Under the pieces are notes generated by a model. The model was not told where the DNA came from and made no database searches. It saw only the letters and a program-made list of their open reading frames with translations. A stretch of 64,000 bases of DNA from Mycteria americana (lineage: Eukaryota; Chordata; Aves; Ciconiiformes; Ciconiidae). Shown in pieces: positions 12,201-21,530 of the stretch; position 1 is the first letter of the stretch, and every line of letters begins with the position of its first letter. The stretch spans positions 45,673,001 to 45,737,000 of the forward strand of contig NC_134371.1 of the NCBI RefSeq assembly GCF_035582795.1. The letters are read 5' to 3'. The translations under genes and the position numbers were made by a program.

Positions 12201-15200
12201 TAACACCTTCCAAGAATCCATCCCAAGCTTTAAATTAAGTCTCTTAAGCCTTCTTTCATGAGGACTTACTAACTTTGATTGCATTCTTTGATTTGCATAG
12301 TGCCAATATTCCCATGTCCATGCTTCACATTAATGCTTAGTCTGAGACCATCCCAGGTGGCTGCAAATGGCTGGGTGTCAGCAAGTGTTCAGATGAAGTG
12401 CACCACGTATGCATGCAGGTATATCATATATGGGTGTAAGAGTCTCGTATATAAAAGCTCTTACCAACTTTCTGATGCTGGTGTTGGGTCTAATGAACAG
12501 ACTCTACTCTTGGATAGGTTTATAAGCCTTAACTTTGTTTTTATCCAGGTTCACAGCTTTATCGTGTTTTTTCAGTATCTAGTCTTTCATTGGCATCGCT
12601 GAATACAGGGGACAATGAGAGTGTGCAGTCAGGCAAGAGAACAGCAAGGTAAAGCTAAAATAACTGTTTCATTTAATAAAATTTGATAATCAGCTATATA
12701 AAACTAGCATGAATTTTAAAGAAGTCATGTATATATTGTGTACTCCAAGAACAGGTATGTTTTCCTGATTTGAGATGTTGATTGTTTCCACTGTCAGGCA
12801 TTAGGAACCAAGCCATGATCGTTTGTTTCACAAATTTTACCAAGTAAACCAGTTGGGCAGCTATAAATGAGGTCAAAACAAAATGCTATTCACACAGCCT
12901 CTTTAATTCACCTACTTGTATTTAAGTCTCAACTTGTGGATATTTTATTAAACCTGTATGCTACATGCAGCTACATAGCTTCTTTTCTTTTTTTAACATA
13001 GAAGCTTCTTTTCTGGTTTTTTTTTTCCCCCTTAGCAGTTATACAGGGAAGTATTAAATGTTCACTAGGACTTCAGCCTTTTCCAAACACCAGAATTTAT
13101 TTTGCATTAAAAATCACCTGAAAATGAAATAAAAAGAGATAAAAATAACAGAACATTCTTAATTTTATAGATGAAATCTATATTATAATTCAGAGGAAAA
13201 ATATTATTTCTGTGTAACTACTTAATTATATTCAGAGAAATACTAATTTTTCATATAGAAAGAAAGGAGGGAAGAAAGGCAAACTAGGAAAAGGGGTTTG
13301 ATAAGGAGTCCTACATGTTACGATATCACATCATGTTTTCATGGCCACTATGCATCACTCATCAACTCTGACATGCCTGCAGCTGGTTTCAGTTGACTTT
13401 TCAATTTTCTTGATGTCTTGAGAACTGACTTTCTGGTTATTACATAAGAAAATTTAATAAAATTATCTAAATATCCTAACATCTCTTGTCATCTCTTAAA
13501 AATTATCAGTTTTAATTGAGAAGGGGTTTTATTCCAGCTATATTAGCTATTAGAAAAGGCTTGATGTTGCTTATCTGCACAGACTTTACAGGAGATGACC
13601 CCTATCTATGTAGTTTTAGTTGTACAGTGCTGTAGTATGCTTGTAATGAACAGTACATCTTCTCTGGCTTTGGATTTGATTTAGGGGGTTGAGACTTTTA
13701 AAATATAAAATTCAGTACAAACTGCTGAAAGTAACATAGTTGAACATACTGAAAGAATTTTCAGTATCTTTCTAGATCCATACTTTCACTGTTTTCTTGC
13801 ATCAGAATTGTCTTTAGATGATGGCATTGAGTGAATTTCAGTGATACCTTTGAGGTCTCCTTCACGCAGGTGCTAATCACAAAAGGTGTAGGATATATTA
13901 TAAATTCAATTTTCATCTACTACTGATTTTACTGGAAGTTGGTGTACAGATAAGTGTTATTATAATACCACTTTTTTCCTTATTCTTTGCTAGTAGTGCC
14001 TTTCTTCTCAGTTAGAAAACCTTTCATTCCAAGCTGAAAATTTGACTGGCTTTTACAGCAGCCACAATCAAAAAAACTTTAAATATCTTGTAACGATTTA
14101 AGAAAACAAGACCTTTAAATGCAAAACAATTCACATTTGAGTCTGGACACAGTCTGAAGAATTATAGCACCAGAAGTTACTGCTTGTGAAAACAAAAATT
14201 AGAAAGGAAATTGTTTTGCTGTCTTAAATACAGCAGTTCTCACTGCTAATTGTTGTAATGATAAGTATAAATGAACTAAATTTTTACTTCACATTCATCA
14301 TTCTATCAAGAACTGGTTTGTTTGCTACATGAGATAACATTGTTTTGCTAGTACCAATGTAAAAGTAACCTGAATTCCCACTTAGTAATAATATTCCACA
14401 GCCTAGAATATCTATCAGGTTTCTGTCCCTCAGATGTAGCCCCAAAAACTTACTAACATCCACCTCACCTAAATACCAACTTCTTGCATCACTCTAAATA
14501 CTTTATATAAAACATGAACTCAGTTATCTGTTAATTTCTTCTGTAAATATTGTGCATTTAGGTTTATAGTTTACAGTTCAAATCATTGTGTTCTACCTTA
14601 ATACAGTTTGCCTTCCTTTCGTATTACAAGGCTTCTCTGCTGAACACCATAATTTTTTTAAATAGATTTTAAAATTAATGTTTAGGTCTGAGTCTGTGGA
14701 AGGATTCCTATCTCCAAGTCGGTGTGGCAGTCGTAATGGAGAAAAAGACTGGGAAAACGCATCTACAACTTCTTCAGTTGCCTCTGCTACAGAATATACA
14801 GGTCAGTGACAACAATTTTCAGAAAAGTACCTGGCTATTAGTAGTTCTATGCATGAAAAGTTTTCAGTTATCTTTATTTGTTCTCCTAAAACTTGATTGA
14901 GGACACTTTCATAGAAATGTTACTTTCACCTCTTTTAAAATAGAAGGTAATAATACAAGGTTAAAATTTTAAATCCAAAATAAAAGACCTGACTCGGTAG
15001 CATTTGTGATAACCAGAATAAACTGCACTTAGGCTCAGAACAGCAAATGGGCTCAGAGGTCACTGTGCACTTCAGTAGTCTCTCTAGCAAGGCAATAATA
15101 GTTGAAATTTAAGCTCAATTTAGAGTAGAGTTACAAAAACCAAAAAGCCAAATTGCAACAGGAAAAAAATCTGCTTAGTAATGTGAATTTAAATATTTTG

Positions 15201-18200
15201 CGCCGTTTGTTTCCAGACAGATCCTTTGTGGTTTATTAAAAACCTTACAATCTGACTTCTAATTCTTTATTATATTATGAATCCAAATAATAATGGTATC
15301 TTCATCTCTTTTCTCCAAATATATAGCATGGGATATTGCAAAGACCTTGCATCATCAAGATTATAAAAGCTCCATTTTTGCCCACCTAATATCACTTTAC
15401 CAAACAAAGAGTAAAACAACGCTGGGTATTTTCAATAAATTTTTAGGGATATCAGGTTTGATTGATGGGCCTGCATAGCTCTGTCTCTGCTGAGACAAAC
15501 ATCTAAACAAATGTGTGTTTAGAAAATAATCTTACCTCCTTTCCACTGAAGTGATTACAGTCTGGAAAGGAAAAGTGTTCATTCTGAAAATCAGAAAGTA
15601 CTTACCTGTTTTTAAACCATGAAACTTCAGTCAGTTTGTGTCAGTTTGTGCCACATGCATGTCAAATTAAATTACAGGAGGGATAGCGAGACTTTGCTTG
15701 GGTGGTCTTGCTGAGTTTTCTCTTGAAGACCCATAGTGCTGAAGATTGTCTTTTAATGATTATTATGTAGAGCTTATTTTTAAATGAAGGCATATACAGT
15801 TCCTAGGAATTGAACAGAAGGCTTTTTTCACATGTTTTAGTATCTTCACTCTGTCAGTCAGATTTCATACAGCTTTATTTGTGTTGATTCTAGGCTTTTT
15901 TCCCCAAAGCATAGACAAACTGAGATTTAATCTCAAACGTAATTGGTAATTGCTTGTATATTATGTTCCTTTCTAAGACCTGGAATTGGTACTTACGTGT
16001 TGGTTTTTTCAAATGGTCTTGATATAAGTATGCATATATTTCAGAAATCAAAACAGAGGAGATTTCGCCTTCAGCCAGATGAATCAAGTCTTTTTACAGA
16101 CAGAACAACCTTACAAGTGTCAGGCCAGATCTTTTATCCCTGGTTTGGGGTAAAACATTTCTGGAATTCCAGGGTGGACAGGCTACAGTTACTCTAAGCA
16201 CTGCATCAGCTTCATTGTTATACCTCTCACCCTTGAAATCACAGGTGTAGATGAAGAAAAAGAAAGAATTTGCTCCCTCCTGGATGACTGAAATTTTAGT
16301 TAGAAAATGCAAAGTGTTTTGTTGTTCATAGAAAAATCCTCTGAGAGAAAATATATTTACCAAGACTGCCAATAATAATGATTTAATAATGAAAGACACA
16401 TTTGTAAGCAAATTCACTAACAGCTGAAAGAATGACATTTTATTTGTTTGTGAAATTTGTGGTCTCTAGCCTAATTCTATTTTATTCATGGATTTGTATT
16501 TTTATGCATGCAGAAGATCCATACCAGAAGTGCTTCACAGCATTTAAAGAAACTGTTGGTTTATTGATTAACTTAGCTGATTTGTCATTCCTCCTCCATA
16601 GGACCAAAGCTCTTCAAAGAACCCAGTGCTAAATCGAATAAGTATATAATTCAGAACGCGCTGGCACATTGCTGCTTGGCTGGAAAAGTAAATGAAGGTC
16701 AAAAGAAAAAGATACTGGAGGTAAGGGTATTTTTCCCCTAAAAGCATAAACACCTAAGTCAAACTACAGTCGGTATTAGGAAGACATTCAAGTATAAATG
16801 CAAATATGGAAAGGAATCTTCTCAGGTTATGCCAGCTCTTAGTGAAAGGCTTGAGTAACTTCTGTGACTTGCTTGCTGTGTAGACAGAAAGGTTCTTGAG
16901 TACTGTAGAAACAATAGCTGTCGCATTGTACATGTAGCACAGGAAGCTGAATTAATTGACATGTTAATTAATAGTTACTGCTTGTTTAACATGGGAACGT
17001 CAATATGTAGACTTTTATAATTTGCTCACAAACTTGTTTTCTGTAACATGAAAAAAATCCATCTTATACATACAGATCCTTGGATTAGGACCTTTAGAAC
17101 TAAAGCACAGCTCTGTCATGAACAGAAAGAACTGAAATACGTCGCTCCTAGGCTTTTCTCCAGTTCCCGAGCAGTAGGGCAAAATCAGGACTATCTACTA
17201 CAGAAAGGTGCCTTCCAGCCTTTTCTCTTACGCTGGTATGAACCTTTCTGAAGGTGCACAAATATTGTAAGGGTGAGAACTCAGGGACCAGTGTGTTTCC
17301 ATGCAAAAGGAATAACATGGAGTCTGAGGGTTGAGAGTAATGGGACTGTTCCTTTTACCAACTGTGACAGAATTGACAGATTAAATAGATTTGCAGATTA
17401 AAAAGAACAGAGGTACTTGGAATCTGGATTTAATTCCTTTTCCAGAATAAATTTCACTTCGGTATTTATTGTGCTTTCTTCTCTTCGTAATTCTTCTGCA
17501 TTCATGACTAGATGCTGCCTTCTCTGTCTTTCCGGCTACTTTTTGGAAATAACAAGTGAGAAATCAAGACAACTCTTTCAGTTCAAGTAACTGGGAGCAT
17601 AATAACCCCCAGAAATCTCAGGAAAGAACAGCTGTAAAAAGGTCATGCTTAACTCTAGGATGCAGCATATGTCACTTGGTAGAAGCTGTGCATGTTCAGG
17701 GCATATGTCCCGTAGAAGCTGTGTTGGGTGGAATAGGAATCTGAAGATTCCAGCTAATAAAGAACCTTTGCTTAATACACTTCAACTGATGTCATGGTTT
17801 GACTAAACTTGAATGGATTTAGGGATGACTGAAACCCCATTTTAGCACTGGAGGATCTTTCAGGCATATGTAGACATACCTAAATTTCCTGTTCCCAAAC
17901 TTGCAGCTATTAGACCTGCTTGATGAAATGGATCAAATAATTTTTATTTGGTCTACAAAAAAATTGTTAGGATGTCTGTTCTTGAGGTACAACTAAACAA
18001 GTATAGCTGAAATTGTCTAAAATAAATAAGGTTTTGCTTGAGAAAGATAGCTAGCTACCTTATCAAAATTTAGATAGGTGAAGCTTAGCAAATTCTAATG
18101 ATTGAAAATAAGGTCTTTTAGTTAGACATATGTTTCAGCTCTGGTAGAAAAAAAATTCAAAATGACAATCCAATGATTTTGAGTGTTTTCTACCTACAAT

Positions 18201-18549
18201 GCAAAATTCATATTGTGAATCTTTTTCTTTCTTTCTTTTAAAGGAAATGGAAAAATCCGATGCCAATAATTTCTTAATCTTGTTCCGGGATTCAGGCTGC
18301 CAGTTCAGATCTCTGTATACGTACTGCCCTGATACTGAAGAAATCAATAAATTAACAGGAATAGGTCCCAAATCTATCACAAAGAAAATGATAGAGGGAC
18401 TGTATAAATACAACTCTGACAGGAAGCAATTTAGCCACATACCTGCTAAAACTTTGTCTGCCAGTGTTGACGCAATTACCATTCACAGCCATTTGTGGCA
18501 AACCAAGAGACCAGTAACTCCTAAGAAACTTTTACCCACCAAGGCATAG
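128..18549 (+). CDS. CAMSAP2: CAMSAP2, calmodulin-regulated spectrin-associated protein 2 (gene-level entry, 5' end outside window)
   Basis: Microtubule minus-end binding protein that stabilises non-centrosomal microtubules in the cytoplasm of neurons and epithelial cells. Eleven exons join in frame: 128-221, 1378-1471, 5793-5863, 6369-6438, 7259-9470, 10590-10726, 11284-11504, 12576-12648, 14686-14801, 16602-16720, 18244-18549 (stop TAG). They total 3,513 nt, or 1,170 residues; the human protein has roughly 1,490, so the first ~320 residues are upstream. Order: end of the CH domain, a long Ser/Pro-rich linker, coiled coils in the 2.2-kb exon, a highly charged coiled coil over exons 10590 and 11284, and the C-terminal CKK domain. 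Every junction has AG/GT signals and matching phase. CAMSAP2 is preferred over CAMSAP1 and CAMSAP3 because the linker and CKK wording (e.g. GPKLFKEPSAKSNK, PVTPKKLLPTKA end) match my recollection of CAMSAP2; this is family knowledge, not a search. Confidence 0.95.
1378..1471 (+). CDS. CAMSAP2: CAMSAP2 exon: linker after the CH domain
   Basis: 94 nt between CTGGCAG and GTAATG. It reads AEPAKDAASAHSLNANRRN and onward, a low-complexity linker that is poorly conserved in the family. Phase 1 in, phase 2 out. Confidence 0.88.
2414..2490 (+). repeat. G-run and (TTTG)n low-complexity stretch in a CAMSAP2 intron
   Basis: Runs of 7, 6 and 3 G lie close together, followed by further GGGGG and GGGG runs and then GTTT repeats. 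The spacing allows a G-quadruplex on the + strand. Confidence 0.7.
4304..4867 (-). mobile_element. Solo LTR of an avian endogenous retrovirus, antisense in a CAMSAP2 intron
   Basis: A 564-bp element with TG...CA ends (TGTCGTGG at the left, CCAGGACA at the right: near-perfect inverted termini). Read on the minus strand it has a TATA box (TATATAAAG, complement at 4614-4622) and an ATTAAA poly(A) signal (complement at 4430-4435) downstream of it. This order sets the orientation as minus. The 5-bp flanks are GACAT and GGCAT, a target-site duplication with one mismatch. No gag, pol or env sequence adjoins it, so it is a solo LTR. The family is one I recognise as widespread in neoavian genomes (ERVL-like); the exact subfamily name is uncertain. 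Confidence 0.85.
4614..4637 (-). promoter_or_regulatory. LTR core promoter: CRE palindrome beside a TATA box
   Basis: A full TGACGTCA cAMP-response element at 4630-4637 lies just upstream (in LTR sense) of TATATAAAG at 4614-4622. The layout is that of a CREB/ATF-responsive core promoter facing the minus strand. Activity is inferred only. Confidence 0.55.
5793..5863 (+). CDS. CAMSAP2: CAMSAP2 small linker exon
   Basis: 71 nt between TTTGTAG and GTAACA. It reads LESPTYTPSHQLHTPQQPYS and SVP. Phase 2 in, phase 1 out. Together with the exon at 1378 or at 6369 it makes a multiple of three, so a pair of these exons could be skipped without a frameshift. Confidence 0.87.
6369..6438 (+). CDS. CAMSAP2: CAMSAP2 small exon (RRSTSMSYVDG)
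   Basis: 70 nt between CACTTAG and GTAAGT. It encodes GVIRRSTSMSYVDGYVGTWP and KEK. The RRS-SMSYVDG stretch is recognisable in vertebrate CAMSAP2. It contains a basic Ser/Thr run that could be a phosphorylation target (inference). Confidence 0.93.
7259..9470 (+). CDS. CAMSAP2: CAMSAP2 large central exon: disordered region, coiled coils and microtubule-binding region
   Basis: A single 2,212-nt exon after acceptor CTATTAG, with donor AAG|GTAAGA. It carries the acidic Ser-rich region (SIEEALQIIHDTEKSPR, near 7615-7670), then a coiled coil of lysine and glutamate heptads (LRMKLEEKRRAIEAQKKKVE, about 8250-8350), then a Gln/Met-rich helix (LHFLQQEMQRLSLQQEML, about 8676-8735) before a Pro-rich stretch. 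By family knowledge the latter part is the microtubule-binding region. The exon end CCGFFFK leads directly into DDQKAEND of the next exon. The reading frame stays open 36 nt past the donor and then stops, so intron retention would truncate the protein before the CKK domain. Confidence 0.95.
10590..10726 (+). CDS. CAMSAP2: CAMSAP2 exon: charged coiled coil, part 1
   Basis: 137 nt between TGCTAG and GTAAAA. It reads DDQKAENDMAMKRAALLEKR and continues with an R/K/E-rich helix, the start of the third predicted coiled coil in CAMSAP2. Confidence 0.95.
11284..11504 (+). CDS. CAMSAP2: CAMSAP2 exon: charged coiled coil, part 2
   Basis: 221 nt between TTTTTAG and GTAACA. It continues the helix (RRKTEEERQKKEDERARREF) and ends in a basic Pro-rich tail (SPKTPIKGPP). 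This is the segment just before the CKK linker. Confidence 0.95.
12576..12648 (+). CDS. CAMSAP2: CAMSAP2 exon: VSSLSLASLNTGDNE linker
   Basis: 73 nt between TTTTTTCAG and GTAAAG. It encodes VSSLSLASLNTGDNESVQSG and KRTA. Phases fit both neighbours. The ASLNTGDNES wording is well conserved in CAMSAP2. Confidence 0.93.
14686..14801 (+). CDS. CAMSAP2: CAMSAP2 exon: Ser-rich segment before CKK
   Basis: 116 nt between TGTTTAG and GTCAGT. It encodes RSESVEGFLSPSRCGSRNGE, KDWENASTTSSVASATEYT. Phase 2 in, phase 1 out. Confidence 0.95.
16602..16720 (+). CDS. CAMSAP2: CAMSAP2 exon: first half of the CKK domain
   Basis: 119 nt between CTCCATAG and GTAAGG. It encodes GPKLFKEPSAKSNKYIIQNA, LAHCCLAGKVNEGQKKKILE, the N-terminal part of the CKK domain that sits between tubulin subunits at microtubule minus ends. 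Confidence 0.96.
18244..18549 (+). CDS. CAMSAP2: CAMSAP2 terminal coding exon: second half of the CKK domain and stop
   Basis: 306 nt including stop TAG at 18547-18549. It begins EMEKSDANNFLILFRDSGCQ and contains LTGIGPKSITKKMIEGLYKY and the C terminus PVTPKKLLPTKA. It follows acceptor TTTTAAAG. The CKK sequence appears nearly identical to the mammalian form as I recall it. Confidence 0.97.
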   Translation, partial: EMEKSDANNFLILFRDSGCQFRSLYTYCPDTEEINKLTGIGPKSITKKMIEGLYKYNSDRKQFSHIPAKTLSASVDAITIHSHLWQTKRPVTPKKLLPTKA

Positions 18550-20521
18550 TAGATGGGAAAAAATTTGCTTCAGACAATTATAATAAACTTGCACTTCATC
18601 TTTACTGCCTATAGGAAATAGATTTCTAGTTGCCAACAAGACTCTTAGAACTTAAAACTGGACACCAAGTTCTATTATAATGTCCAACTGGAATGTAAAC
18701 ACAGTGTTTAGGAGTGCAGAAGATTATCGCTTACGTGAATAATTATGAGTGATTACAGAAATGTTTGACTTGTGTGGAGATTTGTATGTGCTAATACAAT
18801 ATATAGAGTATATTTGCTCTGTATTTTGATTAGATACACTGAAGCACTGAATGTTCCTCTTTAGTGACTCAAACTACATTTTTTTACATCTGTTGCCTTA
18901 TATGTTTGTATTTGTGCTTGTCTTGAAATATTTTTTCTTTCACTAAAGAAATACTTCTTAATATTCTCAATACCATTGAACTTTGCATACTGACTTACAG
19001 TAAAGACTAAATGATGAGTGGTATGTCACTGAAGAACAGCTGAATGTGTCTGTTCTGCAAGATCATTATTGTGTGCTGTAACAAAATCAAGATTCATTCC
19101 CCTGAGTATTTATAATTCTTTTTCAATTAAGTAATACTGATTTGCTTATAGACTAAACAGTAAAGGAAAAACCTTTGAACTGCTTGAGGTTTCCTTCAGA
19201 TGAATTATTTAACAACTCAGGGTATAGTTAGGTGATGCAATTATTCCTATTTCAGTAAGTTACCATCTGAGATGTAATTACTGACCGTGTGCATGTTCAC
19301 TATACCATTAAAATACAAAGTAAAAAGACTTGGCAGACCTCTAAAACAGTTCAAGCAAATGTGCATTATTTTGCATTGTTCCCGATGAAGAGTGAGCACA
19401 CGGTCAGGTACTGCTTCTCCAAGGAAGGAATAGGAACTTGTGAAACATTCAGAGCTAGATCCCTGATGTTTGCCTGACAGAACACTAAAGATATTCAGAA
19501 GAATCACAGAATTCGCTAAGTCACAGATCTTTCAGAAGTCGTGTATCTAATTCCCATTGATTTCAAGATCCAGGCCACTGTCTGTTCTTCCTGCCTTCCT
19601 GCTCAGGCTTAAATCCATTTTCTAGGGAATAGACATCTGATAATTTTCAGTGTGTCTTAGTAAATTGTTTTCTTGACATGATCTAACCAATGATGTCTTG
19701 TGACACTTAGTGATTTTAAATACATATGGCAAAAAAGCCTAAATGACATTTCAATAAATTTATAATATGACCATTTACAAAAACAAACTCTAGGCATATT
19801 TCAGTATTATTTATAAAGGGCTGCATTTTATTTCAAAACAGTGTTTTGTTATTTTATAGATCACTATTCCGTTTCAGTGTTTGTTTCTCTTATAATTTGC
19901 TTTTAACATAGCACTGTTCTGAAAAAAAAAGAAACTACAAACTTGAAGCCTCCCCTAAATCTGTGGCTATTTTGATAATGTACACCAGAGGATTTGTTGG
20001 GGGAAAAAAATCTCATTCTCAGGAAAAGACTTGAATGATTTGTGATTCTGTTCTGTTTCAGTGTTGTGACAACTACATTAACATAAGACAGTATTGTACT
20101 ATAAGTATGTAGTCCATTCTGTTTCATGGGGAGACTAAAACTATGTTCATATTTCTCTCATTAAACTGCTTTGAGAGAAACTATGCCTCACTACTATGAT
20201 GTGCTCATTTACTTATATAAAAGATGCACAGGAATGAGATGTCATTAAGCAGTTTAGAACAGTCCTTTTTTTAAATTATAAGGCCTTAGGCATCAATGCA
20301 TCTGGGTTACAAACATTTTCTCAAAAATGCTGTCAGTTTTACTGTAATTTATGTTCTTATATTTATGTATATTTGTTAAAACTGTAAAAAAAGAAAAAAC
20401 ACTTTAAAATACATGTTTAATATGTATGTGGCTCAAAACTATTTGTGGTTAGCTGATTCCTACTGTTTGCATGTATATCACCAGGATATGTAACTCTTAT
20501 ATTTCAAGTGTATACATATTG

Positions 20522-20529
20522 TGTATATA
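20522..20529 (+). promoter_or_regulatory. Pumilio response element (UGUAUAUA), first copy
   Basis: TGTATATA matches the PUM consensus UGUANAUA. It lies in the probable CAMSAP2 3'UTR, about 60 nt upstream of the hairpin at 20588. Confidence 0.5.
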
Positions 20530-20587
20530 GGTTATAAATAATATTAAAAAAGGGGAAAGAGGGTTTGCACATTCTGCCTGTTAGACA

Positions 20588-20613
20588 GTTCCTACAAGTA
20601 CCGTTGTAGGAAC
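20588..20613 (+). promoter_or_regulatory. Perfect 10-bp hairpin in the CAMSAP2 3'UTR
   Basis: Arms GTTCCTACAA (20588-20597) and TTGTAGGAAC (20604-20613) pair perfectly around a six-base GTACCG loop. It lies between two Pumilio-type sites. A role in RNA stability or localisation is an inference. Confidence 0.6.
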
Positions 20614-20635
20614 ATCTTGAATAACAATATGAAAC

Positions 20636-20643
20636 TGTATATA
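20636..20643 (+). promoter_or_regulatory. Pumilio response element (UGUAUAUA), second copy
   Basis: A second exact TGTATATA, 22 nt downstream of the hairpin. Two copies within 125 nt in a UTR make a real Pumilio site more credible than a single match would in AT-rich sequence. Confidence 0.5.
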
Positions 20644-21500
20644 ATATACAGTGATTCAAGAAACCAGGAGGTTGGAATTAACTGATACACATATGGTGAA
20701 TAACTTCAAGAGAAGATTTATCATGGGAGGCTTTTTATTTCTAAAATCTGTACTATGATGTAACTGAAGATTTGCAACACCATGGAGACACACGCAGCAA
20801 TCTAATCAAAGTGAGCTTAAATACATGACAGGAATTCTTTGAGTCATTTTAAATATATCTGAATGTATTATGAAATTTACCTTTGTCAACAGGTTACAGA
20901 TTTGTGCAATGTCTAAAAGTAGAATGTGAATAATGCAGTTGAAAATTTCATTGCTCGCAGTATAAAGTTTTACTTAATACAGGAAAAGTAAAGCTAGATA
21001 CACTTTTCCTTTTTAAGCCTGCAAATTTTCTAATTACAGTGGATCTTTGGTTGGGATCATGTTTAAAAAAAGAAAAAAAAAAAAAAGAAAAAAGATTTAA
21101 AAAAGGAAGCTTTCCATAAAGGCCAGTATTTATCACTGACCTTTTCAGAACACACTGGTGCTTTCATCAGGGGTATTATTATTGTTGCTATGACTGAATT
21201 GCCAAACTCTTGTCTTAGTTTTTGGAGCAGAATTTCATATTCTAACAGTCATAATAGCTACTGAAATATCTTTTTTTTTTTTATGTTAGTTTGACTGTTA
21301 GGTTTTATTATTTGGCTGTTTAAAGCCAAATTCAGCTATTTAATTATGATTTAATGAGCACTGTTGAAAAATGTACAGTGTATTGTGTGCTTACTTGTCC
21401 ACTTCTATGGAGCATAGCTTCCATATTTTTTCAAATGCTGTGCTGTAAAATATTGTCATTGCTACTTATGTGGTACAGTGTAGTTTTTTCCTTTCATTTA

Positions 21501-21506
21501 AATAAA
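21501..21506 (+). terminator. CAMSAP2: Probable main poly(A) signal of CAMSAP2
   Basis: Canonical AATAAA followed within about 30 nt by T-rich sequence (TTTTTTGTTTTC), a typical U/GU-rich downstream element. Chosen over 18582 and 19753 on expected UTR length. Confidence 0.5.
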
Positions 21507-21530
21507 AGCATGGCACCAAAAGTACATTTT

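Larger units (their letters stand above)
18550..21530 (+). other. CAMSAP2: CAMSAP2 3' untranslated region (probable extent)
   Basis: AT-rich sequence after the CAMSAP2 stop, with AATAAA signals at 18582-18587 (39 nt after the coding sequence, possible short form), 19753-19758 and 21501-21506. The last would give a 3'UTR of about 3 kb, similar to what I recall for mammals. Another AATAAA at 21950-21955 could extend it. It has no coding potential beyond chance short frames, and an A-rich tract at about 21064-21095. The true end needs transcript data. Confidence 0.6.

Noticed and set aside
16094-16438. A 114-codon minus-strand open frame in a CAMSAP2 intron
   Set aside because: Low-complexity Phe/Leu-rich translation of AT-rich intron DNA; no supporting feature.
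18135-18482. A 115-codon minus-strand open frame
   Set aside because: It is the antisense of the conserved CAMSAP2 CKK exon.
19500-19520. AATCACAGAATTC resembling a CR1 end in the CAMSAP2 3'UTR
   Set aside because: The following sequence does not continue as CR1.
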